Shown here piece after piece: positions 6,879 through 14,817 of a stretch of DNA of 32,091 nucleotides; the stretch's first letter is position 1; every line of letters begins with the position of its first letter. Source of the stretch: an uncultured Myxococcales bacterium (GTDB lineage: Bacteria > Myxococcota_A > Polyangia > Polyangiales > Houyiibacteriaceae). The translations under genes and the position numbers were made by a program. The notes under the pieces are model-generated. The model had not been told where the DNA came from, made no database searches, and was given only the letters and a program-made list of their open reading frames with translations. The stretch is from NCBI GenBank assembly GCA_937893795.1, contig CALCTH010000619.1:1-32091 (forward strand), written 5' to 3'.

Positions 6879-8125
6879 GCGCCCGGCGGCCACCGGGTCG
6901 CGCAGTCGGTCGGAGCGCACGAGTCGTCTCGCCGTGCGAATCCAGCTGTACCGTTCGGGCGGATGAACTCGATCCAGCCGTCACTGCCGAGGAGGATGAA
7001 CGCGTCCGAAGCGGGACTATCCGGTGGAAACACGAAGAGGCCCCCGAGCATTCGGCCGCAGAACGGTGCAAAGGACCAAGGAAGCTCTCGGGTGACGCGG
7101 TAGCACTCGCCCTGCTCACACGCCTCGCGTCGCACCTCCAGTCCGACGGCCTCCAGTCGAATGCTGTCCAGGTCGGCCCGGTCGCAGGGAAAGAAGAGGT
7201 CATGGCCCGAGTGAAGAAGCGTGCGCGTCCGAAACAGGCGGCAGCGACCATGCCCGAGCGGCACCACGATCGCGGCGACCGGGTGCGTCGTTTCGACGAA
7301 GCCGCCGCAGCCGGAGCCACGCTCGGTGCCGGCACAGAGCCTCGTGCCGGCCGGGATCTCGGCCAGGGTCCACGCGCCTGGAGCTCGCGAAGCGCGTCCC
7401 CAGAACCCTCCCTCGCCGAGTCCGTAGGGCGTGTGCGGTACCCGAGTCCACCCATCCACATCCCATTGGCCGTTGCGGCCGTTCTGCAGACGCCGCCATC
7501 CCGTCTCCGGCAAGGGGCCCTCCCCGCCGGCGAGAAGTACGAAGGGCATCGCGTTCTCGCCGGCCGCCTGGCCGTGGACCCGGAGCTCCACAACGGACGT
7601 CGAGTCGGTTCGGGGTATCGCGCTTCCTCGATGCATCTGCTGCTCGAGAGTCTCCGTGCGAAACGCGTCCGGATGCGCGCCCTCTCTCCATGCCCGCAGT
7701 GAGGCGCAGTCGACCTGGAAGCGGTTCCGCTGAAGCATCGGCGAGAGCACGAATACGGTCGCCTGCCTGCCCGCCACGCTCTCGATGACCAGCGGGAGCC
7801 CCGGCGCCAAGGCCAGCACGTCCTCGTAGCGAAAGAGCGTGCGCTTCGCTTCCACGAGAAGCGGCAGCGTCCCGCTGAGGCGAACGCGATAGGGCACCGT
7901 CACCTCCGCCGTGACGCGCTCGTCTTCGACGCGCAGCTGCGCGGCGTGGGCGTGAACGCGGAGCTGCATTCGCACGCTCGGTGCAAACCCCTGCACGATG
8001 GACCCATCGGCCGCGAGGACGCAGCCGACTGCTCCCCCCGCAGCGGACGTTGCTGCTCGAGCAGCCGCGCCACCTCTTGCCGTACCGCAAGCCGCTGCGG
8101 TCAACGCCACGATCATCACGAGCAC
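6860..8125 (-). CDS. putative lipoprotein, downstream member of a tandem paralogous pair
   Basis: About 421 aa from GTG at 8125 (an ATG at 8116 would give 418 aa). The N-terminus is hydrophobic and ends in a lipobox-like LTAAAC, although the n-region lacks positive charge. It is clearly paralogous over its full length to the gene upstream: PYRVRLSGTLPLLVEAK, VLALAPGLPLVIESV and RATVFV-type segments, a CASLRA motif, AGTR(I/L)C, (D/H)GRCRL, GECY and a PFC/PWC motif all align. Shared cysteines suggest conserved disulfides. A WDVDGW segment in the middle recalls SH3-like repeats, but this is not proven. The gene begins 29 bp after its paralog's stop, so the pair is probably co-transcribed. A much longer upstream extension of the frame (to 8755) overlaps the paralog and is rejected. 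Confidence 0.75.
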   Translation of the reverse strand: MLVMIVALTAAACGTARGGAAARAATSAAGGAVGCVLAADGSIVQGFAPSVRMQLRVHAHAAQLRVEDERVTAEVTVPYRVRLSGTLPLLVEAKRTLFRYEDVLALAPGLPLVIESVAGRQATVFVLSPMLQRNRFQVDCASLRAWREGAHPDAFRTETLEQQMHRGSAIPRTDSTSVVELRVHGQAAGENAMPFVLLAGGEGPLPETGWRRLQNGRNGQWDVDGWTRVPHTPYGLGEGGFWGRASRAPGAWTLAEIPAGTRLCAGTERGSGCGGFVETTHPVAAIVVPLGHGRCRLFRTRTLLHSGHDLFFPCDRADLDSIRLEAVGLEVRREACEQGECYRVTRELPWSFAPFCGRMLGGLFVFPPDSPASDAFILLGSDGWIEFIRPNGTAGFARRDDSCAPTDCATRWPPGAQIAPT

Positions 8126-8154
8126 GAAACGCCCAGCTCCGGTCCAGGCCCGAG

Positions 8155-9387
8155 CTACGGCTGGGCAGGCGGCACGCGACACTGCTGCTCTCCCCGGTAC
8201 GACATGAACGTGAGCGACCCCGGGGCCCCGAGAAGAGCAGCCGCATCGGCCGCTCCACGAGGACCGGCCGCGAAGGTGAGGCGCGCGCCCGCACCCGCAT
8301 GGTCGCACCACGGCAGCACGGACCACGACAGCCGCCGAGCGACGGCGTAGCAGCGGCCCTCCCCGCAGCGCCGCGGGTGGAGGACGAGCCCGTACGCTGG
8401 CACCCGGACGCGGTCCGTGTCGGCGCGTTCGCACCGGAAGAACAACGGCGCGGTCGTGAGGAGGGTGCGAGCGTAGAGCAGCCGGCATCGGCCGTCCTCG
8501 ACGGGCTCCATCAGCGCAGGCATCGGCACCCTCGTAGCGAAGACGTCTCGGCAATCCCGGCTCCCTTCGTCCTCTACGCATATCCGGGTGCCCGCAGCGA
8601 TGTCGCCGAGAAGCCAGGTGCGCTCGGGCATCGCTGGACCGTGGTCGACGCGAGCTGACGACTGCACTTCGAGCTCCACGTCGATGGGGCACTCGGTCCG
8701 AGCCCAGCCCTGCACGTTGAGCCACGGGTCGAGGTCCACCTGGACCCGGTTCCACGCGGCGTTGCCGTCCGCGCGGTGCTCACTTTCGGGCGGGAGCTCG
8801 ACCACGATGGGGCGCCCCTCCTCGCCGGCCGAGTCGGGAAAGACGCGCAGCGCGCGTTCGGACGGGCCCAGGTGATCGATCGTGAGCTCGGGCGGCTCCT
8901 CTCGTGGCCAGCCGCTCCGACGCATGTCGTGCAAGGGGGCGCGCAGCGAGGCGCATTCGACCTCGAAGCGGTTCGTTTGAAAGTGCGGGTCGGGCACGAA
9001 GACGGTCGCGCGGCTGCCCGACACACTCTCGATGACGAGGGGCGCGCCGGGCGCCAACGCCAGGACCCCCTCGAAGCGATGCAGCGGGTGTCTCGCCTCG
9101 ACCCGCATCGGCAGAGCTCCCGTCACGCTCACGCGGTAGGGTGCCGTAACCTCGGTGGTGACCACTCCATCGCGGATCGACACCTGCGCGGAATCGGCGA
9201 GCACGCGGAGACTCGGCCCTTCGCCCGGCAGCGACCCGCCGACGACCGACCCGTGAGCCGGGAAGATGCAGCGCGGGGCGGTGGCGGCGGGCGCTGGCGC
9301 GGCGCCGCACGCGCCGAGCAGCGTGGTGACGGCCACGAGCGTGAGCTCTGCGCACGGCCCCGGGTCCCGGCGAGCGGAGCGCCTCAT
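8155..9387 (-). CDS. putative lipoprotein, upstream member of a tandem paralogous pair
   Basis: Lipoprotein of 410 aa from ATG at 9387: Arg-rich n-region, hydrophobic stretch and lipobox LGAC (Cys about 27). A start at 9444 would put 19 extra residues before the signal peptide. The body is predicted mostly beta. It contains the same blocks as the downstream paralog (PYRVSVTGALPMRVEA, GVLALAPGAPLVIESV, CASLRA, AGTRIC, DGRCRL, GRCYA, PWCD). About ten cysteines in the mature part suggest a disulfide-stabilised envelope protein. The function is unknown. It is divergent from the gene at 9559, with an inverted repeat in between. Confidence 0.8.
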   Translation of the reverse strand: MRRSARRDPGPCAELTLVAVTTLLGACGAAPAPAATAPRCIFPAHGSVVGGSLPGEGPSLRVLADSAQVSIRDGVVTTEVTAPYRVSVTGALPMRVEARHPLHRFEGVLALAPGAPLVIESVSGSRATVFVPDPHFQTNRFEVECASLRAPLHDMRRSGWPREEPPELTIDHLGPSERALRVFPDSAGEEGRPIVVELPPESEHRADGNAAWNRVQVDLDPWLNVQGWARTECPIDVELEVQSSARVDHGPAMPERTWLLGDIAAGTRICVEDEGSRDCRDVFATRVPMPALMEPVEDGRCRLLYARTLLTTAPLFFRCERADTDRVRVPAYGLVLHPRRCGEGRCYAVARRLSWSVLPWCDHAGAGARLTFAAGPRGAADAAALLGAPGSLTFMSYRGEQQCRVPPAQP

Positions 9388-9462
9388 GAACGGGACGCCC
9401 GAGAACGGGACGATGCAGGCGGCGAGATCGAGGCTCCCCAACAACCATGATTGAGTACTTGA

Positions 9463-9478
9463 TACCCCAGAGGGGGTA
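9463..9478. promoter_or_regulatory. inverted repeat TACCCC-N4-GGGGTA between divergent genes
   Basis: Perfect 6-bp arms with an AGAG centre, flanked by a direct repeat of GTACTTG (9455-9461 and 9476-9482 region). It lies 76 bp upstream of the lipoprotein pair and 81 bp upstream of the gene at 9559, a typical operator position. Confidence 0.35.
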
Positions 9479-9558
9479 CTTGCCTCATTTGCCGCATTGG
9501 GAAGGCTCTTCTACTTCCAAAGACATCGCTATTCACCCCTTCACCCGAGGATAAACCG

Positions 9559-10314
9559 ATGTCTCTTTTCGCGCTCCGATCGGAGCTTCTCGCCCTTCCC
9601 TCCGCCGATGTTCGGCGTCCCAGTTTGCCCATGGCCGTGGTGCTGCAGGAGGCGCACGAGCTCCTGGTCTTGGCGCGTCGGCCCGACGTGCGAGCCCGGC
9701 TCTCGGCCGTCGGTGTGCCCGACGAAGCGCTCGCGGAGCTCGAGCCGCGGCTCGTGGCCGCGCGCGAAGCGCAGAGCGCGTGGGCGCTCGCGCGGGACCC
9801 GCGCAAGTCCGAAGAGGTCCAGGAACGCGAGGACCAGGGCCAGACGCTGCGGCGCCGCATGGTGGCGGCCGCGCGCTGGAACCTCCGCGACGACCGGAGC
9901 GCGCAGGGCACGCTCGACGGCATCGTGGAGGGCGACAGCCTCGCCGACCTCATCCAGGATCTCGAGGACCTCGCGCTCTTGATGGAGCAGCGGGGCGAAG
10001 CCTTCGCCGCGGACCAGACCTTCGACCCGGCCGCCCGCGGCGCCGAGGCCCGTACCCTCGCCGCCGCCATCCGCAGCGACGTCGCCGCCCGTCGCGTGCT
10101 CGCGGAGAGCATCGACGTCGACCTCCGCGACCGCGCCTACACCGCGCTCATCACCCGCATCACCGAGCTGCGCGCCGCCGGTCGCTACGCGTTCCAGGAC
10201 GACGAGAAGCTCGCGCCGCGCTTCGCCAGCGCCTACGTGCGCAACACCAACCGCCGGCGGAACCGCGCGAGCGTCGACGCCACCGAGGCGCTCGCAAGCC
10301 CGGCGCCCGGATGA
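9559..10314 (+). CDS. hypothetical helical protein, 251 aa
   Basis: Unrecognised cytoplasmic protein, almost wholly alpha-helical by composition (Ala, Leu, Glu and Arg-rich heptad-like stretches). Examples are ELEPRLVAAREAQSAWALA (about residues 57-75) and a long basic helix near RTLAAAIRSDVAARRVLAES. The C-terminus is basic (NTNRRRNRASV), as in nucleic-acid-binding tails, but this is only suggestive. The start is well supported: GAGGA lies 7 nt before the ATG and the upstream region is AT-richer. GC3 is very high. It is followed by the 21-bp repeat array and then a convergent lipoprotein gene. Confidence 0.8.
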   Translation: MSLFALRSELLALPSADVRRPSLPMAVVLQEAHELLVLARRPDVRARLSAVGVPDEALAELEPRLVAAREAQSAWALARDPRKSEEVQEREDQGQTLRRRMVAAARWNLRDDRSAQGTLDGIVEGDSLADLIQDLEDLALLMEQRGEAFAADQTFDPAARGAEARTLAAAIRSDVAARRVLAESIDVDLRDRAYTALITRITELRAAGRYAFQDDEKLAPRFASAYVRNTNRRRNRASVDATEALASPAPG

Positions 10315-10344
10315 GCTCGGCGCCGGGCCCCGGAAGCGGCCGCC

Positions 10345-10584
10345 ATGTGCCCGGCAGCCGCCGCCGTGTGCCCGGCAGCGACTCCCATCCGATGGGGAGC
10401 GCTCCTCATCGCATCGGGAGCGCTCCTCATCGCGTCGGGAGCGCTCCTCATCACGTCGCGAGCACTCCTCATCACGTCGGGAGCGCTCCTCATCACGTCG
10501 CGAGCACTCCTCATCACGTCGCGAGCACTCCTCATCACGTCGCGAGCGCTCCTCATCGCGTCGGGAGCGCTCCTCATCGCGACG
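10345..10584. repeat. 21-bp tandem repeat array with palindromic core GGAGCGCTCC
   Basis: Nine clear units, 21 bp apart, carry the core at 10396, 10417, 10438, 10459, 10480, 10501, 10522, 10543 and 10564. The core is the perfect palindrome GGAGCGCTCC in five units and a variant (CGAGCACTCC or CGAGCGCTCC) in four. A linker TCATC[AG]CGTCG follows each core. The same 21-bp phase extends upstream to about 10345, as two diverged units sharing TGTGCCCGGCAGC at 10346 and 10367. The array lies between two convergent genes. All frames are open because 21 is divisible by three, but unit-to-unit changes are not mainly synonymous in any frame, so it is probably non-coding. From 10585 to 10744 I see nothing else. 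Confidence 0.85.
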
Positions 10585-10744
10585 GCAGAGGCCGGCTGCG
10601 CGCGGGCCGCGGCGCCGAAAGCAGCCGCGCGCGCTCCGCGGGCTCGAGCACTGCGCTCCAAGGTAGCGGAGCGACCGTCAGCGCGCTCCATCGTTCGTCC
10701 GCCGACGGTCGAGCGGTCTACGACGCGCCGACGTCCGATGAGGC

Positions 10745-12409
10745 TTAGCGGCCGAGGTTCGAGATCCGCACCCGGTATGCACCGCTGCTGCGGGCCCCAA
10801 AGCCATCGACGACCAAGAGATAGGTTCCCCGCTCGAAGGTCTGCTCGAGGCGTGAGAGCTGGCCGACGCCCCCGTCGTCGTCACAGAAGAGCGTCGCGCT
10901 CGTCGCGCAGGGCGCCTCTCGGACGTGCAGGACCGTGTCGTAGTCGGAAGGAGCGATCGTCTCGAAGCGCAGCGTGGTGCGCGCCCCAACCACGAACTCG
11001 TAGACATGCTCCGGCGAACGAGCGCCGCCACCACAGCTGCTCGTGAGCGCATTGGTCGCGCCGGCCGTGGTGCTCGAAATGGTGGTCACCATGCGGTCCC
11101 CAGGCAGCCTCAAGGGCACGGCCGTCGCGCAGGTGTCCGGGCTCTCGATGTCGACCTCGAGGCCGAAGCCATTCCCCGCTCTCTCGCCTCCGCCCGCGCC
11201 CCCGTCGAGGACCAGCGTGTAGTCCCCAGCCTGCAAGACCTCGTCGATGAGGCTGAGATCGCCCTCGCCGCCGTCGTCGTCACATGCGACTTCCGTGTCG
11301 CGCTCCCGGCAGTCCTCGCGCAGGTAGAGCGTCGTGTCGAAGCGTCCCGACGTGGGTGGAACGGTTTCGAAGCGGACTCGCCGGGGCGCGCCAAGCGCGA
11401 GATCGAAGAAGACGTCGCTGCCGCGTCTCCCGCAGCTCCCGAACTGCGTCGCGGTCGCGCAGATCATAAAGGTGTCGAAGGTCTCGAGCCCGTCCGTTCC
11501 CGCGAGAATCCGCGCCGCTCCGCATTGGTCGCCAATCCCCCGCACGGGGAGGCGGTCGAGACACTCGCCCCCTCCGCACAAGCCGGTCGTGCAGATGTCG
11601 CCTCCGTTGCAGTCGGAGCCGTCCCGTGCCGGTTCACCGACGCAGCCGCCTGCGTCCTCCACGCAGGTGCCGATGCGACATTCGTCGTCGAGGGCCTCGC
11701 AGTTCACGCTCGCTCCACCCGCGCAGCGTCCGTCCGTGCAGCTTTCCCCCTCCGTGCACACGAGCCCGTCCTCACAAGGCGTTCCGTTGGGCACCGGAAG
11801 GGCGTCGCAGCCGCCGCTCATCGGATTGCAGACGCCGAGGTTGCAGGCGTCGCTCACGTCGGCGCAGTCACGCGTGGTGCCTGGGCGGCAGGCGCCCGCT
11901 CCGCAGCTGTCGCCCACGGTGCAAAGGTCGCCGTCCTCGCACGGCAGTTCGTCTGGGACGGCCTCGGCCCGGCAGCCACCCGTCACGTCGTCGCACACGC
12001 CGACCGCGCAGGACGAGTCGAACGGGCCGCAGTCCAGGCCGCCCCGTCCCGCACACACCCCGCGTTCGCAGGCGTCCCCCCGCGAGCAGGTCTGCCCGTC
12101 GTCGCATGCGGTGCCGTCGGGCCGCGGCTCGCGCACGCAGGCGTCGATCTCGAGGTCGCAGCGACCCACGACGCACTCGCCGTCGAGCCGACGGCAGTCG
12201 TCGCCGCCGCAGGGTTCGCGCGCATCGTTCGGCAGGTCGCCTCCCCCGTCGCTCGCCGGCGCATCGGGGGTAGGGCCATCGCCGGCGTCGGGCGCCGACG
12301 AGCCCGGGCCGCGCTCGAGGGTCGTGCGACTGCAGCCGACGAGGGTGAGCATCACACAGATCACCACACACAGGGCGGTGAAAGTGCTGACCCGGAAAGA
12401 GGGCCTCAT
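10745..12409 (-). CDS. Cys-rich lipoprotein with two C-terminal PPC-like domains
   Basis: Exported protein (554 aa) with signal peptide and lipobox LVGC (Cys about 26), then an Asp/Pro/Gly-rich linker. About six Cys-rich repeats follow at roughly residues 68-290, in which CxxGxCD..GGC, G(T/S)(A/P)C.DG and C..G(E/D)(S/A)C motifs recur every 38 or so residues, as in many myxobacterial surface proteins. The C-terminal half has two related beta-sandwich domains (about 295-425 and 430-554). Each contains FDTTLYLRE/YDTVLHVRE, ACDDDGG/FCDDDGG and YTLVLDG/YLLVVDG, resembling bacterial pre-peptidase C-terminal domains. It follows the lipoprotein gene at 12450 by 40 bp on the same strand. A six-codon ORF overlaps its start (ATGA). 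The role is unknown; surface adhesion or binding is a guess. Confidence 0.88.
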   Translation of the reverse strand: MRPSFRVSTFTALCVVICVMLTLVGCSRTTLERGPGSSAPDAGDGPTPDAPASDGGGDLPNDAREPCGGDDCRRLDGECVVGRCDLEIDACVREPRPDGTACDDGQTCSRGDACERGVCAGRGGLDCGPFDSSCAVGVCDDVTGGCRAEAVPDELPCEDGDLCTVGDSCGAGACRPGTTRDCADVSDACNLGVCNPMSGGCDALPVPNGTPCEDGLVCTEGESCTDGRCAGGASVNCEALDDECRIGTCVEDAGGCVGEPARDGSDCNGGDICTTGLCGGGECLDRLPVRGIGDQCGAARILAGTDGLETFDTFMICATATQFGSCGRRGSDVFFDLALGAPRRVRFETVPPTSGRFDTTLYLREDCRERDTEVACDDDGGEGDLSLIDEVLQAGDYTLVLDGGAGGGERAGNGFGLEVDIESPDTCATAVPLRLPGDRMVTTISSTTAGATNALTSSCGGGARSPEHVYEFVVGARTTLRFETIAPSDYDTVLHVREAPCATSATLFCDDDGGVGQLSRLEQTFERGTYLLVVDGFGARSSGAYRVRISNLGR

Positions 12410-12426
12410 CGAGCTGGTCGCCTCAT
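12406..12426 (-). other. six-codon leader ORF (MRRPAR) overlapping the next gene's start
   Basis: An ATG at 12426, behind AGGAAG, reads six codons and stops at a TGA that overlaps the ATG of the Cys-rich lipoprotein gene (ATGA at 12409-12406). The spacing between the two starts is 17 nt, exactly as in the array before the ABC ATPase. It could couple translation across the 40-bp intergenic gap. Confidence 0.35.
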
Positions 12427-12449
12427 GCTTCCTGTCCCGACGAGTGGCG

Positions 12450-13181
12450 CTACTCCCGGACCCGGAACACGCCGCGGGCCAGGGGGTCGCCGGTCGGGTC
12501 GAAGCGGATGGCCATCTCGCCGGTCTCCCAGTCGTCGTTCACCTGCAGGCGCACGACGGCGCCGGCGGGGAGCGGAGAGGGGAGGCGCAGCCGGACGCCG
12601 TGCACCGTTCCCCAGCCTGGCTCGAGGGCGTCGCCGAACTCGGGGAGGAAGTCCGGGTGAAAGACTCCGATGTCCCGCGCGATGAGCGCGAAGGTCGTGA
12701 GCTCGTCGCCGCGGAGCACGATCTCCTCGCCCTCCGCCACGAGAGTCACGGTGCCGGACTGCGAGTCGATGCCGCGGTTGAAGATGAGGTCGACGGCCGT
12801 GCTTCGGAACACGTCGTCGCTCCCGGACGCCGGCGCGACGAGGAGCAAGCAGAAGGTATCGTCGCAGCGCGCCAGATCGGGCTCCGGCGCCGGCCCCCCG
12901 TCGAAGGGAGGCGGCCCCGCATCCATCGGTCCCGCGTCGACCGGCCCTGCATCCACGGGTCCCGCGTCGGTCGGAAGCCCTATGTCGGGCGAGGAGAGGT
13001 CGAGCGGTCCGGCGTCGGGCGGGGAGAAGGCGTCGGGCGGGGCCAAGGCGTCCTCGCGCGGCGTTCCCATGTCCTCGGCGGGGGCGGCCGGGTCGCCTTC
13101 GGGCTCCCCGGTCACGAGGGACGCGAAGCAGCCGCCCAGGAGCAGGGCGACGGCAGCGAGGCCTGTCGAGCCCCACCTCAC
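12450..13181 (-). CDS. lipoprotein with DAGP linker and Ig-like domain
   Basis: Lipoprotein of 243 aa. The GTG start has GAGG 7 nt upstream, and the lipobox is LGGC (Cys 18). A long Pro/Asp/Ala/Gly linker includes tandem PVDAGP/PMDAGP repeats (about residues 57-95). The C-terminal domain (from about 105) begins CDDTFCLLLVAPASGSDDV and continues with TAVDLIFNRGIDSQSGTVTL and later FDPTGDPLARGVFRV. This matches bacterial Ig-like (SbsA/Big_5-type) domains, in which the text 'natural limits of function' is typical. It is probably the first gene of a two-gene unit with the Cys-rich lipoprotein. The longer minus frame at 12406-13365 is Arg-rich and is a shadow. Confidence 0.85.
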   Translation of the reverse strand: MRWGSTGLAAVALLLGGCFASLVTGEPEGDPAAPAEDMGTPREDALAPPDAFSPPDAGPLDLSSPDIGLPTDAGPVDAGPVDAGPMDAGPPPFDGGPAPEPDLARCDDTFCLLLVAPASGSDDVFRSTAVDLIFNRGIDSQSGTVTLVAEGEEIVLRGDELTTFALIARDIGVFHPDFLPEFGDALEPGWGTVHGVRLRLPSPLPAGAVVRLQVNDDWETGEMAIRFDPTGDPLARGVFRVRE

Positions 13182-13270
13182 GGATGGACCTCGCGGTGGC
13201 CCTTCGAGCTAAGCATATCCAGCAGTCTACTCGGCCCCGGCACGCACCCGAAGGGCGCCCGGCCGGCTCA

Positions 13271-13471
13271 TCAGCGGCCGGTCCCCTCGCCCCGTCCCAC
13301 GTCCGGTCCCGGTCCGCCGGCGACCACGCTGGTCGGAGCCGGGCAGTTCTCGAGCGTCTCGCCATCGCAGCACTCGGCCTGGTTGAGGCCGTACATGGGG
13401 CACTGGTTGTTCACGCAGGCCGCGTGGCCGTGGATGTAGGCCATGGAGCGGCGGCAGAAGCGGCAGGGCAT
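13271..13471 (-). CDS. small Cys-rich protein, probable zinc-binding, 66 aa
   Basis: The first 45 residues carry seven cysteines: CRFC at the start, then CVNNQC, CC and C, together with His residues in YIHGHAAC. The spacing suggests a treble-clef or zinc-ribbon-like fold. The C-terminal 20 residues are Gly/Pro-rich and unstructured. There is no signal peptide. The ATG at 13471 lacks a ribosome site, but a TAGCGT box ends 6 nt upstream, fitting a leaderless message. It is divergent from the phosphate transporter gene with 95 bp between. The function is unknown; no exact family is recognised. Confidence 0.7.
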   Translation of the reverse strand: MPCRFCRRSMAYIHGHAACVNNQCPMYGLNQAECCDGETLENCPAPTSVVAGGPGPDVGRGEGTGR

Positions 13472-13477
13472 GCGGCG

Positions 13478-13483
13478 ACGCTA
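13478..13483 (-). promoter_or_regulatory. candidate -10 box (TAGCGT), leaderless position
   Basis: Minus-strand TAGCGT ends 6 nt before the ATG of the small Cys-rich gene, where a ribosome site is absent. Confidence 0.35.
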
Positions 13484-13566
13484 GCCCAGGCGCGACGGTC
13501 CACGCGATGCCGAATCGTCGCGAAGCGGGGCGCCGGCCTGGGGCACGCTCCCGGCCGAGCGTTCCC

Positions 13567-14817
13567 ATGGAATACGGCTTCTTGCTCCTGGTCCTCGCCG
13601 GCGTCGGCGCCTTCTTCATGGCGTTCAACAACGGCGCGAACGACGTGGCCAACTCCTTCGCCTCGGCCGTCGGGGCGAAGGCCATCAGCATGCAGCAGGC
13701 GGTGCTCATCGCCGGGCTGATGAACCTCCTCGGCGCCGTGCTCATCGGCGGCAACGTGTCGGCCAAGCTCGTCGTGGGCGTCGTGAACCCCGTCGAGTTC
13801 GGGAGCCCCGGGGCCTACGTGCTCGCCATGTTCTCCGTGCTCCTCGCGGCGGGCACCTTCGTGCTGCTCAGCACCTTCGCGTCGCTGCCGGTGAGCTCGA
13901 GCCACTCCATCGTCGGCTCGCTCATCGGCGTGAGTCTCGTCGCCGGCGGGCTCGAGAGCGTGAACAGCGACGTGCTCCTCGCGATCATCGCGTCCTGGTT
14001 CATCTCGCCGATTCTCGCCGGGGCCATGTCCCTCGGCCTCTACTCCTTCATCGAGCGGCGCATCCTCGCCGGCGGCAAGCCCATGGAGCGGCTGCGCTTC
14101 TTCCTTCCCTTCATCCTGGCGATCACCGTCGCGGTCTTCGTGCTCATCCTGATGAAGGGCTCGACGCTGAAGCAGTACCGGCCGAGCTCGGCGTGGGAGA
14201 TGTTCCTCTTCATGGCCGTGCTGCTCCCCTACGCGACGCTCGTCGTGCAGGGGCTGCTCCGCTCCGCGGCGCTCGAGCTGGAGGACACGCGGGAAGCCGC
14301 CGAGGGCGTCTTCCGGAAGCTGCAGGTCGGGACGTCGAGCTACGTGGCCTTCGCCCACGGCGCGAACGACGTCGCGAACGCCATCAGCCCGGTCTACGCC
14401 ATCTTCCTCGTCGTGAGCCTGAACGGCGCCCTGCCCACGGAAGCGCTCGTGGCGGAGATCGGCGTGCCCCTCTGGGTGCTCATCCTCGGCGGCGCGGGCA
14501 TCGCGACGGGCATCGCCGCGCTCGGGCACCGGGTCATCCGGACGCTCAGCGAGAAGATCACCCGAATCGACAACTTCAAGGGCTTCAGCGTCGACTTCAG
14601 CGCCGCCACGACGGTGGTGAGCGCGTCGCTCCTCGGACTCCCCGTGAGCTCAACGCACGCGGCGACGGGCGCCATCGTCGGCACCGGCCTGCGTGAAGGA
14701 AAGGGCGTCGACTGGAGGCTGCTCGGCAAGATCCTCGTCACGTGGATTCTCACCGTGCCCGCCGCCGGCCTGATCACGGTCGGGCTCTTCCTGGCGTTGA
14801 AGGCCGTCTTTTTGTGA
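13567..14817 (+). CDS. PiT-family inorganic phosphate transporter
   Basis: Inner-membrane low-affinity phosphate (metal-phosphate/H+ or Na+) symporter, 416 aa with about ten helices. The inverted-repeat family signatures are both intact: GANDVANSF (about residues 23-31) with PVSSSHSIVGSL (109-120), and GANDVANAI (265-273) with PVSSTHAATGAI (359-370). A longer hydrophilic loop lies at about 163-178 and around 235-255. The start MEYGF is chosen because the upstream extension to 13507 is Arg/Pro-rich and precedes the first helix. Only a weak GAGCG is present upstream. No phoU-like partner gene is next to it. Confidence 0.95.
   Translation: MEYGFLLLVLAGVGAFFMAFNNGANDVANSFASAVGAKAISMQQAVLIAGLMNLLGAVLIGGNVSAKLVVGVVNPVEFGSPGAYVLAMFSVLLAAGTFVLLSTFASLPVSSSHSIVGSLIGVSLVAGGLESVNSDVLLAIIASWFISPILAGAMSLGLYSFIERRILAGGKPMERLRFFLPFILAITVAVFVLILMKGSTLKQYRPSSAWEMFLFMAVLLPYATLVVQGLLRSAALELEDTREAAEGVFRKLQVGTSSYVAFAHGANDVANAISPVYAIFLVVSLNGALPTEALVAEIGVPLWVLILGGAGIATGIAALGHRVIRTLSEKITRIDNFKGFSVDFSAATTVVSASLLGLPVSSTHAATGAIVGTGLREGKGVDWRLLGKILVTWILTVPAAGLITVGLFLALKAVFL

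Noticed and set aside
6402-6920. 172-aa minus-strand frame
   Set aside because: Its codon third positions are not G/C-biased, whereas the plus-strand frame 6420-6878 is; there is no motif or ribosome site.
10345-11046. plus-strand frame with a GALLITS heptapeptide repeat, and other frames through the same array
   Set aside because: The period is a multiple of three, so all frames stay open; unit differences are not synonymous-biased, and the frame runs into the antisense of a lipoprotein gene.
12406-13365. 319-aa minus-strand frame
   Set aside because: Arg-rich shadow of the DAGP/Ig-like lipoprotein in another frame.
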